Source: Mycobacterium sp. URHB0044
Lineage (GTDB): Bacteria > Actinomycetota > Actinomycetes > Mycobacteriales > Mycobacteriaceae
NCBI RefSeq assembly: GCF_000620625.1
Contig: NZ_KK211157.1
Coordinates: forward strand, 62,001 to 126,000
Length of the DNA: 64,000 nucleotides
Direction: 5' to 3'
The notes under the pieces are model-generated. The model made no database searches. It was not told the DNA's origin and saw only the letters and a program-made list of their open reading frames with translations. This document shows positions 55,740 to 64,000 of the stretch, piece after piece (the stretch's first letter is position 1; each line of letters starts with the position of its first letter). Both the position numbers and the translations under genes were made by a program.

Positions 55740-58292
55740 TCATTCCTTCGAGTAACCGGGGAGCCGCGCAGCCAGGTATGGCGCCGTGCGGCTCTCGGCG
55801 ATCCGGGCCACCTCGGCCGGAGTCCCAGCCGCCACGACGCGACCGCCTGCATCGCCAGCCCCGGGCCCGAGGTCGATGACCCAGTCCGACCCCGCCACCA
55901 ACCGCATGTCGTGCTCGGCCACCACGACGGTGTTGCCCGCGTCGACGAGACGGTGCAGCTGTCGATCGAGCAGATCGACGTCGGCGGGATGCAGTCCGGT
56001 GGTGGGTTCGTCGAGGACGTAGAGGGTGTGCCCACGTCGGGGGCGCTGCAGCTCGGACGCCAGCTTGATGCGCTGGGCCTCCCCGCCGGAGAGCTCGGTC
56101 GCGGGTTGCCCGAGGCGCAGATAGCCCAGCCCGACCTCCTGCAGCGTCGACAGGCTCCGCGCGACGCCCGCGACGTCGGCGAAGAAACCCGACGCCTCGT
56201 CGACGGTCATCGCGAGCACGTCGGCGATGGTGCGGTCGCGGTAGCGCACCTTGAGGGTGTCGTCGTTGTAGCGGGCGCCGTGGCACGTCGGGCAGGAGCC
56301 GTACGTGCCCGGCAGGAACAGCAGCTCCACCGACACGAAGCCCTCGCCCTGGCAGGTGGGACAGCGGCCGTCGGCGACGTTGAAGGAGAACCGGCCCGCG
56401 GTCCACCGTCGCCGCTTGGCCGCCGGGGTCGCGGCGAAGACGCGCCGGACGCCGTCGAACAGTCCGGTGTAGGTCGCCAACGTCGAGCGCGGTGTGCGGC
56501 CGATCGGACGCTGATCGACGGCGACCAGCCGGTCGATCCGATCGACTCCCTCTGCCGTGACGCCGATGCTGGCGTCGTGATCGAGGTCGACGACCTCGGT
56601 GTCGCCGTCGTCGCCATCGGCCTCCGCGTCGATTGCGCCGCCGCCCAATTGCCGCGTGACGACGTCGCCGAGCACCTTGTAGACCAGCGTCGACTTGCCG
56701 GAGCCGGACACCCCCGTGACCGCGGTGTACGCGCCGAGCGGGATGTCGACGTCGAGGTCGCGCAGGTTGTGGAAGCGGATGCCCCGCAACGCCAAGATGC
56801 CCGACGGCTGACGCGGCGAGCGGGCGGCGGGCGCTTGGTCACCGAACAGATAGTCGCGGGTGACGGACGTGGCCACGTCGGCCAGGCCGGGCACCGGCCC
56901 GCTGTAGAGCACCTCACCACCGAGTTCGCCTGCGCCGGGCCCGACGTCGACGATCCAGTCGGCGCGGCGCACCACGTCCATGTCGTGTTCGACGACGAAC
57001 AGCGAGTTACCCGCCCGCCGAAGTCGATCGAGCACGTCGAGCAAGGGCTCGGCGTCGGCCGGGTGCAGGCCCGCCGACGGCTCGTCGAGAACGTAGAGGA
57101 CCCCGAAGAGGCCCGCGCGGAGCTGGGTGGCCAGTCGCAGGCGTTGCAGTTCGCCCGGCGACACCGTGGGGGTGCGACGGTTCAGGGTCAGGTAGCCGAG
57201 CCCGAGGTCGACGAGCACCTGGATGCGGGCCACCAGGTCGGCGGCGATCATCGTCGCGACCTCGGTCAACTCGCCCGACTCGGTGGACTCGTACGCGGCC
57301 TCGAAGTCGGTACGCATCGCAGCGGGCCGAAGCGCGTCGGCGAGGTCGGTGAGCGGCATCGCCACGTACTCGGCGATGTTGCGGCCGGCGAACGTGACGG
57401 CGAGGGCCTCCGGGCGCAGTCCGGAGCCGTCGCAGACCGGGCAATCGACGCTGTCGACGTACTTCAGCACCCGCCTACGCATCATCGCGCTCTGCGAGTT
57501 CGCGAGCGTGTGCCGAACGTGCCGCTCGGCGCTGGAGAAGGTGCCGTTGTAGGTGTAGTCGGCTGTCACGTTGTGACGGTCCGGGTGGATCTCGACCGTC
57601 GGCTGCTCCTCGGTGAACAGGATCCAATTGCGTTGCCGCTTCGGCAGTTTGCGCCACGGCTTGTCGATGTCGTAGCCGAGCGTGATGAGGATGTCGCGCA
57701 GGTTCTGCCCCTGCCAGGCGCCCGGCCATGCGGCGACGGCGCCCTCGCGGATGGTCAGCGACGGGTCGGGAACGAGCGTCTCCTCGGTGACCCGGTGGAT
57801 CCGGCCAAGGCCGTGGCATTCCGGACACGCGCCGACGGCGGTGTTCGGCGAGAACGAGTCGGAGTCGAGCCGCTCGGTGAAGCCCTTCGGAAACGTCCCC
57901 GCCCGCGAGAAGAGCATCCGCAACAAGTTCGACAGGGTCGTGACCGTGCCGACCGACGACCGCGACGACGCCGTCCCACGGCGCTGCTGCAGCGCCACGG
58001 CGGGCGGCAGTCCGGTGATGTCGTCCACCTTGGGAGCGCCGGTGGGCAGCAGCAGCCTGCGGGCGTAAGGGGCGACGGACTCGAAGTACCGGCGCTGCGC
58101 CTCGGCGTAGATGGTCCCGAAGGCCAGCGACGACTTGCCGGAGCCCGAGATCCCGGTGAACGCGACCAGTGCGTCGCGCGGGGCGGCGACGTCGACCCCG
58201 CGTAGGTTGTGCACCCGGGTGCCGAAGACGCGAACGAAGGGGTCGACGTCTTCGGCGCGCGGCGGGAGCACCTCGCCATTGTGCGCGGCCAT
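55740..58292 (-). CDS. UvrA-like ABC ATPase (UvrA2/DrrC-type)
   Basis: The 850-residue protein has two ABC ATPase modules like UvrA: the first Walker A is ISGSGKSSLAFGTIYAEAQR and its signature is VSPGELQRLRLATQL with Pro in place of one glycine; the second is VSGSGKSTLVYKVLGDVVTR with LSGGEAQRIKLASEL. Zinc-finger cysteines appear in CPECHGLG, CPVCDGSG and CPTCQGEG. It is about 100 residues shorter than UvrA and seems to lack the UvrB-binding region, so it is of the UvrA2/DrrC group linked to drug tolerance. The ATG has neither a clear ribosome site nor a -10 at leaderless spacing. Confidence 0.9.
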   Translation of the reverse strand: MAAHNGEVLPPRAEDVDPFVRVFGTRVHNLRGVDVAAPRDALVAFTGISGSGKSSLAFGTIYAEAQRRYFESVAPYARRLLLPTGAPKVDDITGLPPAVALQQRRGTASSRSSVGTVTTLSNLLRMLFSRAGTFPKGFTERLDSDSFSPNTAVGACPECHGLGRIHRVTEETLVPDPSLTIREGAVAAWPGAWQGQNLRDILITLGYDIDKPWRKLPKRQRNWILFTEEQPTVEIHPDRHNVTADYTYNGTFSSAERHVRHTLANSQSAMMRRRVLKYVDSVDCPVCDGSGLRPEALAVTFAGRNIAEYVAMPLTDLADALRPAAMRTDFEAAYESTESGELTEVATMIAADLVARIQVLVDLGLGYLTLNRRTPTVSPGELQRLRLATQLRAGLFGVLYVLDEPSAGLHPADAEPLLDVLDRLRRAGNSLFVVEHDMDVVRRADWIVDVGPGAGELGGEVLYSGPVPGLADVATSVTRDYLFGDQAPAARSPRQPSGILALRGIRFHNLRDLDVDIPLGAYTAVTGVSGSGKSTLVYKVLGDVVTRQLGGGAIDAEADGDDGDTEVVDLDHDASIGVTAEGVDRIDRLVAVDQRPIGRTPRSTLATYTGLFDGVRRVFAATPAAKRRRWTAGRFSFNVADGRCPTCQGEGFVSVELLFLPGTYGSCPTCHGARYNDDTLKVRYRDRTIADVLAMTVDEASGFFADVAGVARSLSTLQEVGLGYLRLGQPATELSGGEAQRIKLASELQRPRRGHTLYVLDEPTTGLHPADVDLLDRQLHRLVDAGNTVVVAEHDMRLVAGSDWVIDLGPGAGDAGGRVVAAGTPAEVARIAESRTAPYLAARLPGYSKE

Positions 58293-58476
58293 TGTGCGCG
58301 TTTGCTCGCCGGCATTGGCTCAGAGGTCGATCAAGGGTGCCCAAATGAACTGTCGGGCGCGTCGCCCGAGTGCCGACACGCCGTCCCAAGCGCTCAGTCA
58401 CGGGACACGCCGAGTAGAGATGCACAGCCGGAACCCCTTGCCCTAGACTGCCCTTCGACCAGATAGGAGTCTTTGG

Positions 58477-60168
58477 GTGCGGGCTTACACAGCGCCCAGC
58501 ACCCAGGCTTTGCGGGGCTGGCAGCGTCGGGCAATGGTGCGGTATCTTGCTGTCCGGCCGCGGGACTTCCTCGCCGTCGCGACGCCCGGATCGGGCAAGA
58601 CCACGTTTGCGCTGCGCATCGCGGGCGAGTTGCTGGCCGACGGCACCGTCGAGCGCGTCACCGTCGTCGTCCCCACCGAACACCTCAAGGTCCAGTGGGC
58701 GCAGGCAGCGGCCGGCGTCGGCATGTCCCTCGACCCGAAGTTCAGCAACTCGTCGGCGCAGAACTCCGACGAGTACCACGGCGTCGTGGTCACCTACGCA
58801 CAGGTGGCCAGCCATCCGGGCCGGCACCGGGTGCGCACCGAGAACCGCCGGACGCTGGTCATCTTCGACGAGATCCACCACGGCGGCGACGCCAAGAGCT
58901 GGGGCGAGGCAATCCGCGAGGCGTTCGACGACGCCACCCGCCGGCTGTCCCTGACCGGGACGCCGTTCCGCAGCGACGACAGCGCGATCCCGTTCGTCAC
59001 CTACGAGCGGGGGCCGGACGGCCTCGAGCGCTCGCAGGCCGACCACACCTATGGCTATGCCGACGCGCTTGCCGACGGCGTGGTGCGTCCCGTCGTGTTC
59101 CTGGCCTACTCCGGTGAGGCGCGCTGGCGGGACAGCGCAGGCGAGGAGCACGCGGCCCGGCTCGGCGAACCGCTCAACGCCGAACAGACGGCCCGCGCCT
59201 GGCGGACCACGTTGGACCCCACCGGCGATTGGATGCCCGCGGTGATCGCCGCGGCCGACACCCGGCTGACGCAGAAGCGCCAGCACGTGCCCGACGCGGG
59301 CGGCATGATCATCGCCTCCGATCAGACGGCGGCCCGGGCCTACGCCGGGTTGCTGACCGAGATCACCGGCGAGGTGCCGACGGTGGTGCTGTCCGACGAC
59401 CCCGGCTCATCCGACCGGATCACGACGTTCTCGCGGGGCACCAGCCGCTGGCTGGTCGCGGTCCGCATGGTGTCCGAAGGTGTCGACGTGCCGCGGCTGG
59501 CGGTCGGCGTGTACGCCACCAGCGCGTCGACTCCCCTGTTCTTCGCCCAGGCGATCGGCCGGTTCGTGCGGTCGCGCCGGCCGGGCGAGACCGCCAGCAT
59601 CTTCCTGCCGTCGGTGCCGTCGCTGCTTCAGCTGGCCAGTGAGATGGAGGCGCAGCGCAACCACGTGCTCGGCAAGCCGCATCGGGAGTCGCAGGGCGAC
59701 GAGTTCGATGAGTATGTCGAGAAGAAGAAGTCCGAGCCCAGTGAGATGGACAACGGGTTCGAGATGCTCGGCGCGGACGCCGAGTTGGATCAGGTGATCT
59801 TCGACGGGTCGTCGTTCGGCACCGCGACCCCGGCGGGCAGCGACGAGGAGGCCGACTATCTCGGCATTCCCGGACTACTGGACGCCGCCCAGATGCGGGA
59901 TCTGTTGCGGCGCAGGCAAGAAGAGCAACTCGACAGGCGCACCGCGGCCGGCGGCACGGTGCCGGTGGTGTCCACGACGCACGGCCAGCTGCGCGATCTT
60001 CGTCGCGAGCTCAACGCCCTGGTGACACTCGCCCACCACCGCACCGGCAAGCCGCACGGCTGGATTCACAACGAGCTGCGCAGGATCTGCGGAGGGCCCG
60101 TCGTGGCGGCCGCGAATTCCGAACAACTAGCCGCGCGCATCGAAGCGGTCCGCTCGCTGAAGACCTAG
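58477..60168 (+). CDS. SF2 DEAD/DEAH-box helicase-like protein
   Basis: The 563-residue protein has both RecA-like domains of an SF2 helicase: motif I AVATPGSGKTTFALRIAGEL, motif II VIFDEIHHGGDAKSW (DEIH), motif III SLTGTPFRSDD, and motif V/VI VRMVSEGVDVPRLAVGVYAT then FFAQAIGRFVRSRRPGE. An N-terminal segment ALRGWQRRAMVRYLA supplies the Q-like region. The last 200 residues are charged with no known domain. AGGAG lies 8 bases before the GTG. Substrate (DNA or RNA) is not decided. It is divergent from the UvrA-like gene across 184 bases, which would suit a nucleic-acid repair role. Confidence 0.87.
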   Translation: MRAYTAPSTQALRGWQRRAMVRYLAVRPRDFLAVATPGSGKTTFALRIAGELLADGTVERVTVVVPTEHLKVQWAQAAAGVGMSLDPKFSNSSAQNSDEYHGVVVTYAQVASHPGRHRVRTENRRTLVIFDEIHHGGDAKSWGEAIREAFDDATRRLSLTGTPFRSDDSAIPFVTYERGPDGLERSQADHTYGYADALADGVVRPVVFLAYSGEARWRDSAGEEHAARLGEPLNAEQTARAWRTTLDPTGDWMPAVIAAADTRLTQKRQHVPDAGGMIIASDQTAARAYAGLLTEITGEVPTVVLSDDPGSSDRITTFSRGTSRWLVAVRMVSEGVDVPRLAVGVYATSASTPLFFAQAIGRFVRSRRPGETASIFLPSVPSLLQLASEMEAQRNHVLGKPHRESQGDEFDEYVEKKKSEPSEMDNGFEMLGADAELDQVIFDGSSFGTATPAGSDEEADYLGIPGLLDAAQMRDLLRRRQEEQLDRRTAAGGTVPVVSTTHGQLRDLRRELNALVTLAHHRTGKPHGWIHNELRRICGGPVVAAANSEQLAARIEAVRSLKT

Positions 60169-60189
60169 GGCTCTCATCGCGCGGCACCC

Positions 60190-61002
60190 TCAGAGGCCCA
60201 GCAACTCCGGAAGGTCGGCGACCGAGTCGATGACGTGATTGGGCTGCATCGCGAATTCGTCTGCGGCCCAACGGTCCAGCGTGTCCTGGCGGAACTTGCC
60301 TGTCCGCACCAGCACCCCGGTCATGCCGACCACCTGCGCAGCCAGCACGTCGTTGTTGAGGTCGTCGCCGACCATGTACATCTCCTCGGGATCCACGCCG
60401 AGCCTGCTGGCCGAGGCCAGGAAACCCTCGGGCGCCGGCTTGCCGACGGCGGTGGCCTTGCGACCCGAGGTCTCCTCCATGCCGATCAGGTACATCCCGG
60501 TGTCGATGCGCAGTCCCTCGGTGGTGTTCCATGCCGTGCTGCGGTGCATCGCGACGACGGGCACGCCCTGCGCCATCCAGTCGTAGACGCGGCTGAGCGT
60601 GACGTGGTCGTACTCCGGTCCCGCTCCGCCCAGCAGGACCACGTCCGGTGTTTCCGGCACTGCGTCGCCGACCTCGCTGGCGTAGACGACGTCGACGCCC
60701 GGCATGTCCTCACCGATCTGGCCGCTGTTGACCAGGAAGCAACGCGCGTCCGGGTAACGGTCCCTGACGTAGCCGGCGGTCAGCACCGCCGCGGTAATCA
60801 CTTCGTCGGCACTGACGTCCATGCCCGCGTCGGTGAGCAGCCCCGCGATCTGACGGCGCGTGCGAGTCGTCGTGTTGGTGAGATACGTCCGTGCAATCTG
60901 GTTGTCCGCGAGCACGCGCAACGTCTCGGCGGCGCCGGGGATGGCCTGCCACGAGGTCACCAGGACGCCGTCGATGTCGAACAGCACTCCACCGATAGCC
61001 AT
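60190..61002 (-). CDS. HAD-IIA hydrolase, NagD-like phosphatase
   Basis: The 270-residue protein has all four HAD motifs: GGVLFDIDGVLVTSWQAIPG (nucleophile Asp), YLTNTTTRTRR (motif II), KPAPEGFLASASRLG (motif III Lys) and YMVGDDLNNDVLAAQ (motif IV). A C2 cap of the NagD type lies in the middle. TACTGT lies 7 bases before the ATG, so it is probably leaderless; a longer frame upstream is not supported. Such enzymes dephosphorylate sugar phosphates, nucleotides or p-nitrophenyl-type substrates. The ATG is 72 bases from the divergent SDR start. Confidence 0.88.
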   Translation of the reverse strand: MAIGGVLFDIDGVLVTSWQAIPGAAETLRVLADNQIARTYLTNTTTRTRRQIAGLLTDAGMDVSADEVITAAVLTAGYVRDRYPDARCFLVNSGQIGEDMPGVDVVYASEVGDAVPETPDVVLLGGAGPEYDHVTLSRVYDWMAQGVPVVAMHRSTAWNTTEGLRIDTGMYLIGMEETSGRKATAVGKPAPEGFLASASRLGVDPEEMYMVGDDLNNDVLAAQVVGMTGVLVRTGKFRQDTLDRWAADEFAMQPNHVIDSVADLPELLGL

Positions 61003-61074
61003 GCTGCCGACAGTAAACGGCAAATGTTTCAGCGCAACTCGGACCCTGGTTACGCGTTTGGATAGGGTGCGAAC

Positions 61075-61983
61075 ATGATCACCGACTGGACGGCTGCCGA
61101 CGTACCGGACCAGACCGGCCGCGTCGCCGTCATCACCGGCGCAAACACCGGTATCGGCTACGAAGCCGCGGCCGTGCTCGCGGGCAAGGGCGCGCACGTC
61201 GTCCTCGCGGTACGCAGCCTCGACAAGGGCCGCGAGGCCGTGTCGCGGATCACGTCGAACAAGCCTGGCGCGAACGTCTCGCTGCAGCCGTTGGACCTGA
61301 CGTCACTCGACGACATCCGCGCCGCGGCAGCCGAACTGAAGGCCGCGCACCCGCGGATCGACCTCCTGGTCAACAACGCCGGTGTCATGCAGACGCCCAA
61401 GGGGACGACGAAGGACGGCTTCGAGCTGCAGTTCGGCACCAACCACCTCGGCCACTTCGCGCTGACCGGGCTGCTGCTCGACCATCTGCTGCCGGTCGAG
61501 GGATCGCGGGTAGTGACGATCAGCAGCCAGGGCCATCGGCTGGCCAAGATCAACTTCGACGACCTGCAGTCCGAACGGCACTACAACCGGATCGCCGCGT
61601 ACGGGCAGTCCAAGCTGGCCAACCTGCTGTTCATGTACGAACTGGCCCGCCGCCTCGACGGCACGAACACCATCGCGGTCGCCGCCCACCCTGGCGGTTC
61701 CAAGACCGAGCTCACCCGCAACTGGCCAGGATGGTTGCGGCCCGCCGCCGAAACGGCTTGGTCGCTGTTCGCCCAGACCCCGGCCATGGGGGCGCTACCG
61801 ACGCTGCGCGCCGCCACCGATCCCGGCGTCCGCAACGCGCAGTACTACGGCCCCGACGGTTTCGCCGAGCAGCGTGGCTACCCGAAACTCGTTGAGTCGA
61901 ACAAGAAGTCGCACGATGCCGCCGTGCAGCGTCGGCTGTGGAGTGTGTCCGAGGAACTCACCGGCGTCACCTACCCGGTGTAA
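61075..61983 (+). CDS. Short-chain dehydrogenase, retinol dehydrogenase-like (paralogue 2)
   Basis: The 302-residue SDR has the same architecture as the gene at 53489: WTAADVPDQTGRVAVITGAN, TGIGYEAAAVLAGKGAHVVL, NNAGVMQTP, QFGTNHLGHFALTGLLL, TISSQGHRLAKINF and YGQSKLANLLF. Much of the sequence, including the last blocks, is shared with that paralogue. TAGGGT lies 6 bases before the ATG, so unlike paralogue 1 it is probably leaderless. Its 3' end overlaps the PH-domain gene on the other strand by 17 bases. Substrate unknown. Confidence 0.9.
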   Translation: MITDWTAADVPDQTGRVAVITGANTGIGYEAAAVLAGKGAHVVLAVRSLDKGREAVSRITSNKPGANVSLQPLDLTSLDDIRAAAAELKAAHPRIDLLVNNAGVMQTPKGTTKDGFELQFGTNHLGHFALTGLLLDHLLPVEGSRVVTISSQGHRLAKINFDDLQSERHYNRIAAYGQSKLANLLFMYELARRLDGTNTIAVAAHPGGSKTELTRNWPGWLRPAAETAWSLFAQTPAMGALPTLRAATDPGVRNAQYYGPDGFAEQRGYPKLVESNKKSHDAAVQRRLWSVSEELTGVTYPV

Positions 61984-63439
61984 TCGCCCAGTCATTGTCG
62001 GCGACCCACGGCGAGGCGGCGGCGGCGATCGACCACGCGAGTTCCGCGGGCACGTCCAGCACGCGGTAGCCCTTCACCCCCGCGGGCGTTGCCGCGATCA
62101 GCGTCGCCACTCCGGCGCGGCGCTGAAACAAGGTTTGGCGTGCAGTCCAGCCGATGATGCCCGCGGCGGCAAGGCAATCGCGGCGCCGGTCGAGGCTGCC
62201 GGACCGGGCCACCAGCCATCCGTCGCCGACCCGGTGGCCCAACGCGCGGGCCCGGTCCGCGGCGACGAAGACGGCCGCCGCGACGAGTACGCCCAACCCC
62301 ACCCAGACCCACGGCGGCACCGCGACCACGCTTGTCGTCGCCGCCAAACCGATGCCGAGAAGCGCGGGAAACATTAGGGCCCGCGTCCAGCGCCTGCGGG
62401 TGGCGACCGCACCGTGGCGGCGCAGTTCGCCGCGCACCACGTCCGATCGGCCGATCAATTCCGTCAACACCGCCTCGGCCGTGGCGGCGGGACACGGCGG
62501 TAACAACAGCGATGCCTCGCCGGACCCGTCGACGCCGGTCATGACTGCGTCGAGACGCGCGCCGCCGAACGCCCGTACCAACAACGGTTCCCGCAGCGTG
62601 CCACCGCGCAGGCGGCGCATGTCGAAGGTGTGTTCCCGCACGCGGAGCAGGCCGTGTTCGAGATGCAGTACGCCACCGTTCGATTCGTCGCGGCGCGACA
62701 GCACCAGGTTGCCGAACGTGACCAGCGACCGGGCGACCGAGAGCAGGACCGCGAGGATCAGCACCCCCAGCACCGTCACCACCACGGTCATGACGATGCC
62801 GAGCCGCTGGGCGGTGTCCAGCCCCTGGCGGGCGAGCGGCGAATCTTCCAGCGCGGCAACCGCTCCCGTCTGGTAGACCACACCGACGGCGGCGACGATC
62901 ATGGCCAGTCCGGTGAAGCTGAGCGGGCTGTAGCGCAACCACGACGGCTGCCACCGTGCCAGCACCCGCTCGGGGCGAACCTGCTCGACGTCGGGCGCCT
63001 GCGAGTCGGCGAGCAGGATCGCGCGCAGCTCGGCCACGTCGTCGGAGCGGACGGCATCGAGCACGAACCCGGCGTCACCCTTGGCCTCCTGGCCGGTGCT
63101 GACCTTGACGACGGTCAGACCGAGCAGCCGGTGCAGCACCCGCGCGTCGGTCGACACGGATCGAATCCTGTTGCGCGGCACCGACAAGACGGTGCGCTGC
63201 AGCACGCCTGCGCGCCGCTGGATCTGCTCGGCGTCGATGCGGTACGTGGTGGTGAACCATCGGGCCATGCCGAACACGATCATCAGCGCCAGTGCCGCGA
63301 TCAGGAACACCGGATTACCCGTCGCAGAACCCAGGACCACGGAGCCGATCAGAAGCGGGATCTGGCGGACGATTTCGTGCACCGGGTGAACCAGCAGCAT
63401 CCGTGGACTCAGCCGGCGCCACTGTGCGGGAGCCGTCAC
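61967..63439 (-). CDS. Bacterial PH-domain membrane protein, YdbT-like
   Basis: The 490-residue protein has pairs of membrane helices (IPLLIGSVVLGSATGNPVFL then FLIAALALMIVFGMARWF; later IVMTVVVTVLGVLILAVLLS and VWVGLGVLVAAAVFVAADRA) alternating with three bPH2/DUF304 domains, each with YRI..QRRAGVLQRTVLSVPR-type strands (first near residue 67, others at SRRDESNGGVLHLEHGLLRV and WLVARSGSLDRRRDCLAA). It forms a pair with the small PH protein, its start overlapping that gene's stop. YdbS/YdbT pairs are widespread and of unknown function, sometimes linked to antimicrobial stress. Confidence 0.85.
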   Translation of the reverse strand: MTAPAQWRRLSPRMLLVHPVHEIVRQIPLLIGSVVLGSATGNPVFLIAALALMIVFGMARWFTTTYRIDAEQIQRRAGVLQRTVLSVPRNRIRSVSTDARVLHRLLGLTVVKVSTGQEAKGDAGFVLDAVRSDDVAELRAILLADSQAPDVEQVRPERVLARWQPSWLRYSPLSFTGLAMIVAAVGVVYQTGAVAALEDSPLARQGLDTAQRLGIVMTVVVTVLGVLILAVLLSVARSLVTFGNLVLSRRDESNGGVLHLEHGLLRVREHTFDMRRLRGGTLREPLLVRAFGGARLDAVMTGVDGSGEASLLLPPCPAATAEAVLTELIGRSDVVRGELRRHGAVATRRRWTRALMFPALLGIGLAATTSVVAVPPWVWVGLGVLVAAAVFVAADRARALGHRVGDGWLVARSGSLDRRRDCLAAAGIIGWTARQTLFQRRAGVATLIAATPAGVKGYRVLDVPAELAWSIAAAASPWVADNDWAITPGR

Positions 63440-63945
63440 GTCGCGTCCCGATCGCCGATCGAGGCGATGTCGGTCAGGCGGGCGGCGATCTCGTCGGCCA
63501 CGTCGGAATCCAGCGCGACGATGCGGACCGCTCCCGCCGACGACGCGGTGGTCACGGTGACGTCAGCGAGGCCGAACAGCCGATCGAGCGGGCCGCGGTG
63601 CGTGTCGACGGTCTGCACCCGCGAGATCGGCGCGATGCGGCGCTCCTGCACCCACCACCCGGATCGGGTGTAGACGGCCTGCGGGCCGATCTCCCAGCGG
63701 TGCACGCGGTACCGCCACAACGGGGCCACCACGACGAACGTCACGACACCGAGTGCGGTCAGTGCGGCGGCGACGGCGTGCAACCAGCCCATCCGCGAGT
63801 CCAGCACGAACCACACCACTTGCGCCGTTGCGAGCAGCGCCCACGGGATGGCCGCCGCGATGGCCCACACCAGCGGAGCCTTCCGGCTGGGCGGATTCGC
63901 CGGGTCGTCGAGGGTCAGCACAGCTCTGAGTATGGTCTTGCTCAT
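63436..63945 (-). CDS. Bacterial PH-domain membrane protein, YdbS-like
   Basis: The 169-residue protein has two membrane helices (LVWAIAAAIPWALLATAQVV and LHAVAAALTALGVVTFVVVA) and one bPH2 domain: YRVHRWEIGPQAVYTRSGWW, then RRIAPISRVQTVDTHRGPLD, where Arg/His clusters are family-typical. The ATG at 63945 overlaps the ATG of the divergent SDR, which leaves no room for a promoter; the GTG at 63921, with a CATACT hexamer 7 bases before it, is a reasonable alternative start. The gene product pairs with the YdbT-like protein. Confidence 0.8.
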   Translation of the reverse strand: MSKTILRAVLTLDDPANPPSRKAPLVWAIAAAIPWALLATAQVVWFVLDSRMGWLHAVAAALTALGVVTFVVVAPLWRYRVHRWEIGPQAVYTRSGWWVQERRIAPISRVQTVDTHRGPLDRLFGLADVTVTTASSAGAVRIVALDSDVADEIAARLTDIASIGDRDAT

Positions 63946-64000
63946 GACCTCGAACAGCAAGTGGAAGGCCTCGGACGTGCCCGATCAGTCGGGTCGGGTC
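63944..64000 (+). CDS. Short-chain dehydrogenase (paralogue 3), 3' partial
   Basis: Only 19 codons remain before the window ends: MTSNSKWKASDVPDQSGRV, which aligns with the N-terminal W-x-x-D-V/I-P-D-Q-T/S-G-R-V signature of the SDRs at 53489 and 61075. TATGGT lies 7 bases before the ATG, so it is probably leaderless. This is the start of a third paralogue of the same SDR family. Confidence 0.8.
   Translation, partial: MTSNSKWKASDVPDQSGRV

Noticed and set aside
55614..58205. An 863-codon open frame on the + strand opposite the UvrA-like gene
   Set aside because: It is the GC-rich antisense shadow of a complete UvrA-like protein, is Arg/Asp/Gly-rich, and has no domain.
58293..58476. SOS (LexA) box between the UvrA-like gene and the helicase
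   Set aside because: No TCGAAC-N4-GTTCGA-type site is visible. TAGACT near 58444 has no matching RecA-NDp upstream motif.

Overview
The window is GC-rich actinobacterial DNA from a mycobacterium, most likely a fast-growing Mycolicibacterium. The evidence is the gene content: mycothiol glycosyltransferase MshA, HbhA, a PcaA-type mycolate cyclopropane synthase, SenX3-RegX3, an LprQ/LdtMt5-type L,D-transpeptidase, RamB and a GroEL2-type chaperonin ending GGMGGMDF. Gene order follows, in reverse, the M. tuberculosis stretch I recall as roughly Rv0439c to Rv0505c. It is not the tuberculosis complex: cmaA2, PPE10 and the Rv0458 aldehyde dehydrogenase are missing from their places, senX3-regX3 has no MIRU repeat, and several genes are added. 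Rv numbers are recalled, not searched.

Layout. 1-4.9 kb: a SerB1-like phosphatase cut by the window edge, a HadA-like hydratase, acyltransferase plus degenerate epimerase, ribosomal protein bS22, an excisionase-type HTH protein and ProC. 4.9-12.9 kb: thioesterase-like, TIM-barrel isomerase, membrane protein and Ppx1 in one leftward run; a Cys-rich protein; RegX3-SenX3; phosphoglycerate mutase. 12.3-18.8 kb: YbjN-like protein, MshA, a ROK regulator, an SDR, the L,D-transpeptidase and MurB. 18.9-25.9 kb: DUF2505, methyltransferase, nitrilase, DUF2993 protein, DeoC, two small exported or membrane proteins, HbhA, an XRE regulator and a DUF445 protein. 26-36 kb is lipid and acetate metabolism: MadR-like TetR, a PPK2, PcaA, FadB2, isocitrate lyase, a thioesterase, RamB, an AhpD-like protein and dihydrolipoamide dehydrogenase. 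36-48.8 kb is more variable: DUF779, prolyl oligopeptidase, an EchA2-like crotonase, a second PPK2, a GabD2-like dehydrogenase, PAP2, a DinB/ArsR/SRPBCC cassette, a VOC protein and an amidohydrolase. 48.8-64 kb: an exported low-complexity protein, a PPOX gene flanked by identical palindromic repeats, groEL2 with twin CIRCE operators, a TetR/SDR pair, cupin, NodB deacetylase, UvrA-like ATPase, helicase, NagD-like phosphatase, a second and a third SDR paralogue, and PH-domain membrane proteins.

Themes. Polyphosphate turnover is represented by Ppx1 and two PPK2 kinases. Envelope work is represented by MurB, the L,D-transpeptidase, PcaA, HbhA and MadR. Carbon switching is represented by Icl, RamB, FadB2 and Lpd. 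Many genes have a TANNNT hexamer 6-8 bases before the start codon and no Shine-Dalgarno, so they probably make leaderless mRNAs. Two divergent pairs share overlapping -10 boxes. The strongest structure not explained by genes is a 56-bp palindromic repeat in three copies between 48.8 and 50.9 kb.

No gene-free stretch exceeds 300 bases. The longest gaps are 30862-31122, 50241-50470 and 52603-52819, and each carries regulatory or repeat structure described below. I saw no tRNA, rRNA, transposase or CRISPR array.
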